Source: JBBCJM01 sp037190175
GTDB taxonomy: Bacteria; Pseudomonadota; Alphaproteobacteria; Rhodobacterales; Rhodobacteraceae
Direction: 5' to 3'
Length of the DNA stretch: 15,827 nucleotides
Assembly (NCBI GenBank): GCA_037190175.1
Contig: JBBCJM010000063.1
Coordinates: 1-15,827 of the forward strand
Part shown: positions 8,971 to 15,827 of the stretch, piece after piece
Layout of the letters: every line of letters starts with the position of its first letter
Numbering within the stretch: the first letter of the stretch is position 1
Notes under the pieces: model-generated
What the model saw: only the letters and a program-made list of their open reading frames with translations
What the model was told of the DNA's origin: nothing
The model's database searches: none
Translations under genes and position numbers: made by a program

Positions 8971-9441
8971 ATGGAAAAGATCCCGATGACCCGCGCGGGC
9001 TTCAACGCTCTGGACGAGGAGCTGAAGGGGCTGAAAACGGTGGAACGTCCGGCGGTGATCCGGGCGATCGCCGAGGCGCGCGAGCATGGCGACCTGTCCG
9101 AGAACGCCGAGTACCACGCCGCGCGCGAGAAGCAGAGCTTCGTGGAAGGCCGCATCAAGGAGCTGGAGTCGATCCTGGGCCGCGCCGAGGTGATCGACCC
9201 CGCCCGCCTGACCGGCGCCATCAAGTTCGGCGCCACCGTCACCCTCTCGGACGAGGATTCGGGCGAGGAGCGCACTTATCAGATCGTGGGCGAGGCCGAG
9301 GCCAATCTGGAGGCCGGCCTGCTGAACATCCGCTCGCCGCTGGCCCGCGCGCTGATCGGCAAGGACGAGGGCGAGAGCGTGGAGGTGCGCACCCCCGGGG
9401 GCACGCGCAGCTATGAGGTGGTGACGGTCCGCTACCTCTGA
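8971..9441 (+). CDS. greA: Transcription elongation factor GreA
   Basis: GreA enters the RNA polymerase secondary channel and stimulates cleavage of backtracked transcripts, rescuing stalled elongation. The 156 residues are the standard length. The N-terminal coiled coil carries the hallmark REHGDLSENAEYHAAREKQ at about residues 37-55, with the acidic tip residues Asp41 and Glu44 that work at the polymerase active site. The C-terminal FKBP-like domain has FGATVTLSDEDSG, the YQIVGEAEA region and RSPLARALIGKDEGE. The ATG at 8971 matches the family N-terminus (MEKIPMTRAGF). The open frame continues upstream to 8794, but that part is unrelated and would run through the leader terminator. The ribosome-binding site (AAGAGG) is modest. 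The next gene starts 12 bases after the stop and is probably co-transcribed. The terminator at 8911-8949 suggests regulation by premature termination. Confidence 0.98.
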   Translation: MEKIPMTRAGFNALDEELKGLKTVERPAVIRAIAEAREHGDLSENAEYHAAREKQSFVEGRIKELESILGRAEVIDPARLTGAIKFGATVTLSDEDSGEERTYQIVGEAEANLEAGLLNIRSPLARALIGKDEGESVEVRTPGGTRSYEVVTVRYL

Positions 9442-9453
9442 TAGGGATCGCCC

Positions 9454-10461
9454 ATGGCCGAGCCGCACCCCGACAAGCCGCTGGATCTGGGCGTCTATGG
9501 CCGCCCCGCCGGGGCCGCGCGCGGGCTGCCCGACCTCGCGGCGGCGGCGCTGGCGGTGGTCTGGGTGGTGGGCGTCGGCCTGTGGCTGTTCGTGGCGCCC
9601 GAGGATGCCCGCCCGGGCGGCCTCACCACGCTCTTGATCGTCTTCATGCCGCTGGCGCTGCTGTGGGTGGCGGTCTCCACCACTCGGCAAGTGCGGGCGC
9701 TGCGGGAAGAGGCGCAGAGGTTGCAGGTCACCGTGGACGCGCTGCGGCATTCCTATGTGCTCAGCCAGCAGACCGGCGGGGCGCGCTCCTCGGTGGAAAA
9801 GCGGCTGGACGAGATCGCGGCGGCGCAGAAGCAGACCGAGGCCGCGCTCGCCACCTTCTTCTCCCGCCGCGACGCCACGCAGGTGGTGGCCTCGGCCGAC
9901 CGCAAGGCGGCGCTGGCCCTGCCCCGACCCGACCCGGCGGCCGAACAGCCGGCGCTGGCGCTGGGCACCCCGGCCGAGGACTTCCGCGCCCCCCTGTCGG
10001 TGGCCGACTTCATCCGCGCGCTGAACTTCCCCGAGAATTCCGAGGACCGCGAGGGTTTCCGCGCCCTGCGGCTGGCGCTGGAGGACCGGATCGCCGCCCG
10101 GCTGGTGCGCGCCTCGCAGGACGTGCTGACGCTGCTGGCGCAGGAAGGCATCTACATGGACGACCTGCGGCCCGACCGGGCGCGGCCGGAGCTGTGGCGG
10201 CGTTTCGCGCAGGGCGAGCGGGGCCGGGCGGTGGCGGCGCTGGGCGGCATCCGCGACCGCGCCTCGCTGGCGCTGACCGCGGCGCGGATGCGCGAGGACG
10301 CCGTGTTCCGCGATGCCGCCCACCACTTCCTGCGGCTGTTCGACCAGACCTTCACCGAGTTCGAGAAGAACGCCACCGACGCGGAACTGGCCGACCTGGC
10401 CGAAACCCGCACCGCCCGGGCCTTCATGCTGTTCGGCCGGGCGACGGGGATTTTCGACTAG
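9454..10461 (+). CDS. Two-helix membrane protein with coiled coil, unknown function
   Basis: This 335-residue protein is of unrecognised family. Two membrane helices lie near the N-terminus at about 28-48 (LAAAALAVVWVVGVGLWLFV) and 57-76 (LTTLLIVFMPLALLWVAVS), joined by a short loop PEDARPGG. A positively charged coiled-coil stretch follows at about 78-135 (REEAQRLQVTVDALRHS to QKQTEAALATFF), then a Pro/Ala-rich linker at about 150-185. The last part, a mostly helical domain rich in Arg and Glu, ends MLFGRATGIFD. By the positive-inside rule the coiled coil and C-terminal domain should be cytoplasmic. The ATG at 9454 is preceded by AGGGA at a proper distance, 12 bases after the greA stop, so it is likely part of the greA transcript. 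I infer a conserved Rhodobacteraceae membrane protein from the regular codon use and well-defined architecture. No enzymatic motif was found. Confidence 0.87.
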   Translation: MAEPHPDKPLDLGVYGRPAGAARGLPDLAAAALAVVWVVGVGLWLFVAPEDARPGGLTTLLIVFMPLALLWVAVSTTRQVRALREEAQRLQVTVDALRHSYVLSQQTGGARSSVEKRLDEIAAAQKQTEAALATFFSRRDATQVVASADRKAALALPRPDPAAEQPALALGTPAEDFRAPLSVADFIRALNFPENSEDREGFRALRLALEDRIAARLVRASQDVLTLLAQEGIYMDDLRPDRARPELWRRFAQGERGRAVAALGGIRDRASLALTAARMREDAVFRDAAHHFLRLFDQTFTEFEKNATDAELADLAETRTARAFMLFGRATGIFD

Positions 10462-10464
10462 GGT

Positions 10465-10540
10465 CCGCTCATCGAGCCTTGCGGCTCTCTTCGCTGCGTT
10501 GCGCTCCAGCGAAGAGCGCCCGTCAGGGAGCGATGAGCGG
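10465..10540. repeat. Nested inverted repeat between convergent genes
   Basis: The outer arms CCGCTCATCG (10465-10474) and CGATGAGCGG (10531-10540) are perfect complements. Inside them CTCTTCGCTG (10487-10496) pairs perfectly with CAGCGAAGAG (10507-10516) around a 10-base loop. A smaller hairpin, GAGCC-TTGC-GGCTC, occupies 10474-10487. The element fills nearly the whole 84-base gap between the stops of the membrane protein (10461) and the dehydrogenase (10546). It is symmetrical, so it could fold in transcripts from either side and act as a bidirectional 3' end. It has no T-tract. It differs in sequence from the repeat at 3780-3843. A dispersed intergenic element is likely but not shown here. 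Confidence 0.8.
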
Positions 10541-10545
10541 CAACC

Positions 10546-12960
10546 TCACCCCCTGATCCGCAACCCCTCCGGGTCGTAGAACGGTTCCAGCGCGATCTCG
10601 GCCGGCACCTCCTCGCCCGCCACGATCAGGCTGTAGCGCCCCGAGGTCAGCCAGTCTTCGCTCACCCCCTCGGCCCGGCGCACATAGCCGTAGCCCAGCG
10701 CCGCCCCCACGGTATAGCCGTAGCCGCCGGAGGTGAGATAGCCCACCGGCTGCCCGTCCCTCAGGATGGTCTCGCGCCCGATCAGCACCGTGTCGGGGGG
10801 CAGGCGGAAGCCGGCCAGCCGTTTCGCCAACGGCCGGGCCAGCGCCTCGGCGCCGTGGAAGCCGCCGCCCTTGCGCACCGCCCAGCCCAGCCCCGCCTCC
10901 ACCGGCGTGTCGTTGGGGGTGATGTCGGCGGCCCAGGCGCGATAGCCCTTTTCCAGCCGCAGGCTCTCGATGGCGCGGTAGCCGGCGGGGACCATCCCCA
11001 GGGGCGCACCGGCCGCCATCAGCGCATCCCAGACCTCGGCCAGCCGGGGCAGCGGGACATGCAGTTCCCAGCCAAGCTCCCCGACATAGGTCAGCCGGAT
11101 CGCCCGCACCGGCACCCCGGCGACCTCGATCTGCCGCACATGGCCGAAGGGGAAAGCGATATTCGACAGATCCGATCCGGTCGCCAGCGACAGGATCGCG
11201 CGCGATTGCGGGCCCATCAGCGACAGCGTGCCCCAATCCTCGGTCACGTCGCGGAACCCCACCCCGTCGGGCAGGTGCGAGCGGATCCAGTCGGCATCAT
11301 GCGCCCGGAACCCGGTGCCGGTGACGATGTAATAGAGGTCGGGTGCCAGCCGGGCCACGGTCAGGTCGGCCTCGATCCCGCCGCGGGCGTTCAGGCATTG
11401 GGTATAGGTCACCCGCCCCGGCGGCCGCCCCACATGCCCGGCGCAGACCGACAGCAGCGCCGCCTCGGTCCCCGGACCCGACACCTCGAACTTGGCGAAG
11501 GAGGACTGGTCGAACAGCCCCGCCGCCTGCCGCACCGCGCGGTGTTCCTGCCCCACCTGGTCGAACCAGTTCTGCCGGCCCATGGCATAGAGGTCGCGCG
11601 CCTCCACCCCCGCGGGGGCGAACCAGTTCGGCCGTTCCCACCCCAGTTTCGAGCCGAACACCGCCCCCTTCGCCGCCAGCCGCACGTAGAGCGGCGACAC
11701 CAGCACGGGCCGGGCGCTTTCGTATTCCTCATGCGGGAAGGCCACGGTGTAGTGCTTGCCATAGGCTTCCAGCGTGCGGGCCAGCACCCAGTCGCGGTCG
11801 CGGTGCAGGCCCGAGAAGCGCAGGATATCCACCGCCCAGAGGTCCATCGGCGCCTCGCCCCGCATGGCCCAGTCGGCCAGCACCCAGCCCGCGCCGCCGC
11901 CCGAGGCGATCCCGAAGGCGTTGAACCCCGCCCCGGTGTAGAGGTTGGCGCATTCCGGCGCCCGGCCCAGGATGAAGTTGCCGTCGGGGGTAAAGCTCTC
12001 CGGCCCGTTGATCATCTGCTTGACGCCCACGGTCTCCAAGGCGGGCACCCGGGCGACGGCCTGGGTCATGTGCTGCTCGAAATGGTCCCAGTCGTCGCCG
12101 AACAGCCGGAATTCCCAGTCGTTAGGCACGTCGCCGGTGAGCCAGGGCTGGGGGTCGGGCTCATAGCCGCCCATCACCAGCCCGCCGACCTCCTCCTTGA
12201 AATAGGTGCGGCGGTCGGGGTCGCGCACCGTGGGGGTATCGGGGGCCAGTCCCTCGATCCGTTCGGTCACGATGTACTGGTGCTTCACGGGTTGCAGCGG
12301 CACGTTGATCCCCGCCATGGCCCCCACCTGCCGCGCCCATTGGCCGGCGCAGTTGACGACCGTCTCGCAGGCCACCACGCCCTGGGTGGTCTCCACATGG
12401 GTGATCCGCGGCCCCTCCATGCGGAAGCCGGTCACCCGCACCCCCTCCACGATCCGCGCCCCGTGCATCCGCGCGCCCTTGGCCAGCGCCTGGGTGATGT
12501 CGGAGGGGCTGGCCTGCCCGTCGGTGGGCAGCCAGGAGGCGCCGATCAGGTCGCCGACCTGCATCAGCGGCCACATGCGCTTCACCTCGGCGGGCGAGAT
12601 CAGATCCATCTCCATCCCGAAGCTGCGGGCGGTGGTGGCGAGGCGGCGGTACTCGGTCCAGCGGTCGGGGGTCATGGCCAGCCGCAGGCAGCCGGTCATC
12701 TTCCAGCCCGTCGCCAGCCCCGTCTCGGCCTCCAGCCGCTTGTAGAGATCGACCGAATAGCTCAGCACCCTGGTGATCGAGGCCGAGGAGCGCAACTGCC
12801 CCACCAGCCCCGCCGCGTGCCAGGTGGAGCCCCCGGTGAGCCGCCCCTGCTCCAGCAGCAAGACCTCCGCCTTGTGGTCGCGCGCCAGATGATAGGCGGT
12901 GGAACAGCCGATGATGCCGCCGCCGATGACGACGACCTGCGCGTGGGAGGGGAGCGTCAT
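10546..12960 (-). CDS. FAD-dependent dimethylglycine/sarcosine dehydrogenase-type oxidoreductase with GcvT domain
   Basis: This 804-residue two-part enzyme oxidatively removes an N-methyl group from a methylated glycine or similar amine. The methylene unit goes to tetrahydrofolate and the electrons to ETF. The N-terminal DAO-type FAD domain starts VVVIGGGIIGCSTAYHLA (9-26). The family's covalent flavin-linking His is present as His48 in GSTWHAAGL. ERPNWF near residue 441 marks entry to the C-terminal folate-binding GcvT region, with GLFDQSSFAKFEVSGPG, RGGIEADLTV and YVGELGWELHVP, and a terminal GcvT_C barrel including TSGGYGYTVGAALGYGYV. The length fits bacterial DMGDH/SarDH at about 800-820. 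The ATG at 12958-12960 shares ATGA with the phosphotransferase stop and has GGAAGG eight bases upstream. It is the last gene of the operon, before the nested inverted repeat. Dimethylglycine, sarcosine or another methylamine cannot be separated as substrate from sequence alone. Confidence 0.9.
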   Translation of the reverse strand: MTLPSHAQVVVIGGGIIGCSTAYHLARDHKAEVLLLEQGRLTGGSTWHAAGLVGQLRSSASITRVLSYSVDLYKRLEAETGLATGWKMTGCLRLAMTPDRWTEYRRLATTARSFGMEMDLISPAEVKRMWPLMQVGDLIGASWLPTDGQASPSDITQALAKGARMHGARIVEGVRVTGFRMEGPRITHVETTQGVVACETVVNCAGQWARQVGAMAGINVPLQPVKHQYIVTERIEGLAPDTPTVRDPDRRTYFKEEVGGLVMGGYEPDPQPWLTGDVPNDWEFRLFGDDWDHFEQHMTQAVARVPALETVGVKQMINGPESFTPDGNFILGRAPECANLYTGAGFNAFGIASGGGAGWVLADWAMRGEAPMDLWAVDILRFSGLHRDRDWVLARTLEAYGKHYTVAFPHEEYESARPVLVSPLYVRLAAKGAVFGSKLGWERPNWFAPAGVEARDLYAMGRQNWFDQVGQEHRAVRQAAGLFDQSSFAKFEVSGPGTEAALLSVCAGHVGRPPGRVTYTQCLNARGGIEADLTVARLAPDLYYIVTGTGFRAHDADWIRSHLPDGVGFRDVTEDWGTLSLMGPQSRAILSLATGSDLSNIAFPFGHVRQIEVAGVPVRAIRLTYVGELGWELHVPLPRLAEVWDALMAAGAPLGMVPAGYRAIESLRLEKGYRAWAADITPNDTPVEAGLGWAVRKGGGFHGAEALARPLAKRLAGFRLPPDTVLIGRETILRDGQPVGYLTSGGYGYTVGAALGYGYVRRAEGVSEDWLTSGRYSLIVAGEEVPAEIALEPFYDPEGLRIRG

Positions 12961-13844
12961 GGGATCAGCCTTCCATGGGCCAGACGGTAACGGTCGAGCG
13001 CGGCGTCGAGCCGGGTCAGGTTCTCGGCGGCATAGGCGGCATAATCCACCCCGGGCGCGCGCAGGTAGAGGGCCGAGACCATGGACCACATCGCCTCGCG
13101 CAGCAGGCTCGCGCATTGCATGGCGTCGAAGGCGCGCAGGAAGGCGGGGCCGGGGGGATGGCCGAGATAGGCGGTCAGCAGCGCGTCGGCCTGGTCCCCG
13201 GTCATCCCGGCATTCGAGGCCGCCCCGGCCAGGTCGAACATGGCGGTGGAGAAGCCGGCGTATTCGTAGTCGATCAGCCAGAGCCGGCTGCCGTCATCGA
13301 GGAAATTCGCCGGCAGCAGGTCGTTGTGGGCGAAGACGATGGGCAGCGGGGTCTGCACCCCCTCCAGCGCCGCGTTCAGCGCCAGCCAGCCGGGGATCTC
13401 GCCGGCCCAGGGGCTGCCGGCGGCGGTCAGCGTGCGGCCATAGTCGCGCACCACGTGGAAGGGCCAGAAGATGAAGCCCGCGCCGGTGACCTCGGCCGGC
13501 ATCCGGCGGTGGAAGTCGTGCAGCAGCGCCGCCATCCGCTCGGGCGCGGCGCAGACATCCGCCGCGGTCCAGGTGCGGGCGGAAAGGAAGGCGGTCACCA
13601 TCACGCCGGGGGCGGTGTATTCCACCGCCGGCGCGAAACCCGCGGCATGGGCGGCGCGGGCGGCCATGGCCTCGCGCTCGCGATAGACGTGGTGGAAGGG
13701 ATAGTCCTCGCCCAGCCGCACCACATGGACACCGGCGTCGTCGGTCACCTTCCAGATCTCGTTCGACAGCCCGCCGGTCAGCATCTCGCCCCGCGGGGCG
13801 CCGGCCCAGCAGGGCAGCGCGGCGATGCGGTCGGGCAGGGTCAT
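12957..13844 (-). CDS. Choline/ethanolamine kinase-like phosphotransferase (APH fold)
   Basis: This is a 295-residue cytoplasmic kinase of the aminoglycoside phosphotransferase/choline kinase superfamily. The N-lobe has GGLSNEIWKV (24-33), the nucleotide-loop region, and VVRLGED (41-47), where the ATP-binding residue is usually Lys or Arg. The catalytic Brenner-type motif is AHNDLLPAN with His173, Asp175 and Asn180. The metal-binding IDYEYAG follows with Asp192. DYEYAG is typical of choline kinase and LicA-type members rather than antibiotic-resistance enzymes. The start ATG (13842-13844) shares ATGA with the permease stop, and its own stop overlaps the dehydrogenase start, so the three genes are tightly coupled. 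Phosphorylation of choline, ethanolamine or another amino alcohol brought in by the transporter is the simplest reading. The substrate is not determined by the visible residues. The frame stays open upstream into the permease gene, but this is shadow sequence. Confidence 0.9.
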   Translation of the reverse strand: MTLPDRIAALPCWAGAPRGEMLTGGLSNEIWKVTDDAGVHVVRLGEDYPFHHVYREREAMAARAAHAAGFAPAVEYTAPGVMVTAFLSARTWTAADVCAAPERMAALLHDFHRRMPAEVTGAGFIFWPFHVVRDYGRTLTAAGSPWAGEIPGWLALNAALEGVQTPLPIVFAHNDLLPANFLDDGSRLWLIDYEYAGFSTAMFDLAGAASNAGMTGDQADALLTAYLGHPPGPAFLRAFDAMQCASLLREAMWSMVSALYLRAPGVDYAAYAAENLTRLDAALDRYRLAHGRLIP

Positions 13845-15769
13845 GGCGCCAGCCCCAGCCGCGCCCGCGCCCCGGCCGCAGCGGCGGTCATCAGGCGCGA
13901 GGCGATGATGGCGATGAAGGCCACCGCCAGCCCCGCCACCAGCCCGCGCCCGGCATCGGCCTTGGTCAGCGCGACATAGACCTCCTGCCCCAGGTCGCGG
14001 GTGCCGACCAGCGCGGTGATCACCAGCATGGACAGCGCGAACATCACGGTCTGGTTGAGGCCCAAAAGCAGCTCCGGCACCGCCAGCCGCAGCTTCACCC
14101 GCAGGATCTGCATAGGCGAGGATCCCATGGCCCGCGCCGCCTCCACCAGCCGCGGGTCCACCGCCGCCAGCCCCAGCACGGTATAGCGGATCGCCGGCAC
14201 CACGGCATAGGCCACCACCGCCACCATCGCGGTGAAGTCGCCCACCCGGAACAGCATCACCGCCGGCATCAGGTAGACGAAGGAGGGCAGGGTCTGGAGG
14301 GTATCCAGCATCAGCCGCAGCGGCGGCCACAGCGCCGGCTCCTCCGCCGCCAGCACCCCCACCGGCACCCCGATCAGCACCGCCAGCAGCACCGAGATGC
14401 CGCAGAGGTAGACCGTGGTCATCGCCGGCTCCCACAGCCCGGCCGCGGCGATCAGGGTGACCAGCACGCCGCACAGGACCCCCAGCCGCCAGCCCCCGGC
14501 GCGCCAGCCCGCGAAGGCCAGGAACAGCGCCACCCCCGCCCAGGGCAGGCCGATCAGGAAACGCTTGAACGGGATCAGCACGTTGATCAGCAGCGCCGAC
14601 TTCACCGCCTCGATCTGGTCGAAGAAGGTGACGTTGATCCAGGCCACCAGGTTGTCCCACACCGGCCCGGTGGTCAGCCGCGCCTCCACCGGCCAGTCGC
14701 GCAGGGCGGGGATCGCCAGCGACAGCGGCCACAGCGCCAGCGCCGCCGCCAGCCCGATCAGCAGCGGCCGCCAGCGCAGCGAGCCGGGGGTGGCAACCCT
14801 CAAGGCCATGCCCTGGCTCAGCCGGTCCAGCACCACGGCCAGGGCGACGATGGCGAAACCGGCCTCCAGCCCCGCGCCGAAGTCGAGCTTGCGCAGCGCG
14901 GTCAGCACGTCGAACCCCAGCCCCCCGGCGCCGATCATCGAGGCGATGATCACCATGTTCAGCGACAGCATGATGACCTGGTTCACCCCGGTCATCAGCG
15001 CCTCGCGCGAGGCGGGGATCATCACGGTCCAGGTGGTCTGGCGGGGCGAGCAGCCGGTCATCCGGGCGAGGTCGGTCAGCTCCGAGGGCACCCGCGCCAT
15101 GGCCAGCATGGTGATGCGGGTCATCGGCGGCAGGGCATAGATCACGGTCGCCAGCACCGCCGCCACCGGGCCGAAGCCGAAGAGGATCAGCACGGGGACG
15201 AGGTAGGCGAAGACCGGCACGGTCTGCATCAGGTCCAGCACCGGGGTCATCGCCCGCCCGAACCAGCGCCAGCGGTGGCCGGCGAGGCCCAGGAACAGGC
15301 CGCCCAGCGCGCCCAAGGGCACCGCGATCAGCACCGAGGCCAGCGTGGTCATCGCGCTGGCCCATTGCCCGAAGGCGGCAATGAACAGCAGGCAGCCGGT
15401 GACCAGCAGCGCCAGCCGCCGGCCCCCCAGCGCATGGCCCAGCACCGCGGTGGCCGCGGTCAGCGCCGCCCAGCCCATGGCCGGAAGCAGCCAGGCCACC
15501 GCGCTATAGGGCGCCTCGACCACCGCGGCGAAGGCGCGGGTCAGCTCGCGGAAGGTGAAGAGGCCGAAATGCGCCTCGTTCAGCAGCCATTTCACGAAGG
15601 CGGTGATCCAGGCCGCGAAGGGGATCACCTGCCGCCGCGGCCAGGTCTCCAGCGCCGGCCAGGGGCTGAGGCTGGCCGCCGCCCAGACCGCCGCCAGCGC
15701 GACGAGCCAGGGCAGCGCCCCCAGCCAGGGGCTGCGCAGCGGCGGGGTCAGGGTGGCGGCGAGGGTCAT
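13841..15769 (-). CDS. Fused double-permease ABC transporter subunit, ProW (glycine betaine/choline) family
   Basis: This is an inner-membrane permease for a betaine-, choline- or related quaternary-amine ABC importer. Its 642 residues are about twice a normal ProW core and hold two MetI-type permease domains. Domain 1 spans about 140-325, with EAA loop LARMTGCSPRQTTWTVMIPA (234-253) and then GVNQVIMLSLNMVIIASMIG. Domain 2 spans about 450-635, with AARAMGSSPMQILRVKLRLA (544-563) and then GLNQTVMFALSMLVITALVG. The N-NQ-xMxxSMxxI pattern is characteristic of ProW. Matching preceding helices in each half (around 50-135 and 370-445) show that the whole unit was duplicated. The ATG at 15767-15769 is chosen because it begins MTLAATLTPPLRSPW, a plausible cytoplasmic N-terminus. 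The in-frame GTG nine bases upstream is possible, and the ribosome-binding site is weak for either. The ATPase and binding-protein genes are not in the window and may lie upstream. The stop overlaps the phosphotransferase ATG. Confidence 0.92.
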   Translation of the reverse strand: MTLAATLTPPLRSPWLGALPWLVALAAVWAAASLSPWPALETWPRRQVIPFAAWITAFVKWLLNEAHFGLFTFRELTRAFAAVVEAPYSAVAWLLPAMGWAALTAATAVLGHALGGRRLALLVTGCLLFIAAFGQWASAMTTLASVLIAVPLGALGGLFLGLAGHRWRWFGRAMTPVLDLMQTVPVFAYLVPVLILFGFGPVAAVLATVIYALPPMTRITMLAMARVPSELTDLARMTGCSPRQTTWTVMIPASREALMTGVNQVIMLSLNMVIIASMIGAGGLGFDVLTALRKLDFGAGLEAGFAIVALAVVLDRLSQGMALRVATPGSLRWRPLLIGLAAALALWPLSLAIPALRDWPVEARLTTGPVWDNLVAWINVTFFDQIEAVKSALLINVLIPFKRFLIGLPWAGVALFLAFAGWRAGGWRLGVLCGVLVTLIAAAGLWEPAMTTVYLCGISVLLAVLIGVPVGVLAAEEPALWPPLRLMLDTLQTLPSFVYLMPAVMLFRVGDFTAMVAVVAYAVVPAIRYTVLGLAAVDPRLVEAARAMGSSPMQILRVKLRLAVPELLLGLNQTVMFALSMLVITALVGTRDLGQEVYVALTKADAGRGLVAGLAVAFIAIIASRLMTAAAAGARARLGLAP

Positions 15770-15798
15770 CCGGGCCACCGTGGGATGGGTGGGGGAAG

Positions 15799-15821
15799 CC
15801 CCCCTCCCCCCTCCCCTCCCC
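15799..15821 (-). other. Four consecutive G-tracts (potential G-quadruplex) upstream of the permease gene
   Basis: On the minus strand this reads G4-A-G4-A-G6-A-G6 with only single A residues between runs, the most compact form of a four-tract G-quadruplex motif. It ends about 30 bases before the permease ATG, so it would lie in the mRNA leader or the spacer from an upstream gene. On the same side, GGGGG (15791-15795) can pair with CCCCC (15799-15803) around a 3-base loop, giving a competing hairpin. Purine-rich intergenic tracts are not rare in high-GC alphaproteobacteria. Confidence 0.6.
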
Positions 15822-15827
15822 ACCAGG

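Noticed and set aside
10855..12990. Plus-strand open frame of about 710 codons opposite the dehydrogenase
   Set aside because: It is a shadow of the FAD/GcvT gene, with His/Arg/Pro-rich composition and no domain.
13845..15365. Upstream in-frame extension of the phosphotransferase through the permease gene
   Set aside because: The extension is Gly/Arg/Ala-rich shadow sequence, while the ATG overlapping the permease stop gives a normal-length kinase.

Overview
The window is about 70% GC, densely packed, and coding on both strands. It reads as chromosome of an alphaproteobacterium, most likely of the Rhodobacteraceae (Rhodobacter/Paracoccus/roseobacter relatives). This rests on the gene families present (YejEF, ETF-ubiquinone oxidoreductase, a GcvT-type N-demethylating dehydrogenase, a ProW-type permease), on GTG and TTG starts, and on 4-base start/stop overlaps. 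No rRNA, tRNA, CRISPR array, transposase or phage gene was seen.

Layout. (1) Positions 1-3745, plus strand: the tail of a Yej-type peptide/microcin C ABC importer operon (partial yejE, then yejF), overlapped by a family 4 glycosyltransferase gene. (2) 3780-3843: a double-hairpin palindromic repeat between convergent genes. (3) 8716 down to 3874, minus strand: ETF-ubiquinone oxidoreductase, an exported TPR protein, ispE (non-mevalonate isoprenoid pathway) starting at TTG, and a small exported protein of unknown function. (4) 8717-8970: a divergent intergenic region that ends in a strong intrinsic-terminator structure just upstream of greA. (5) 8971-10461, plus strand: greA and a two-helix membrane protein of unknown function. 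(6) 10465-10540: a second, unrelated nested inverted repeat between convergent genes. (7) 15769 down to 10546, minus strand: a tightly overlapped three-gene operon of a fused double-permease ABC subunit of the ProW family, a choline-kinase-like phosphotransferase, and an FAD/folate dehydrogenase of the dimethylglycine/sarcosine dehydrogenase type. A run of four G-tracts lies just upstream of the permease start.

How the genes fit together. The last operon looks like uptake plus oxidative demethylation of a quaternary or methylated amine such as a betaine, choline or a relative. The methyl group would go to tetrahydrofolate through the GcvT domain. Electrons from this dehydrogenase family go to electron transfer flavoprotein and then to the quinone pool through the enzyme encoded at 7070-8716, so the two are functionally linked although not in one operon. 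The phosphotransferase between transporter and dehydrogenase is the least explained member. The most testable regulatory observation is the terminator inside the greA leader, which suggests premature termination or autoregulation as described for E. coli greA.
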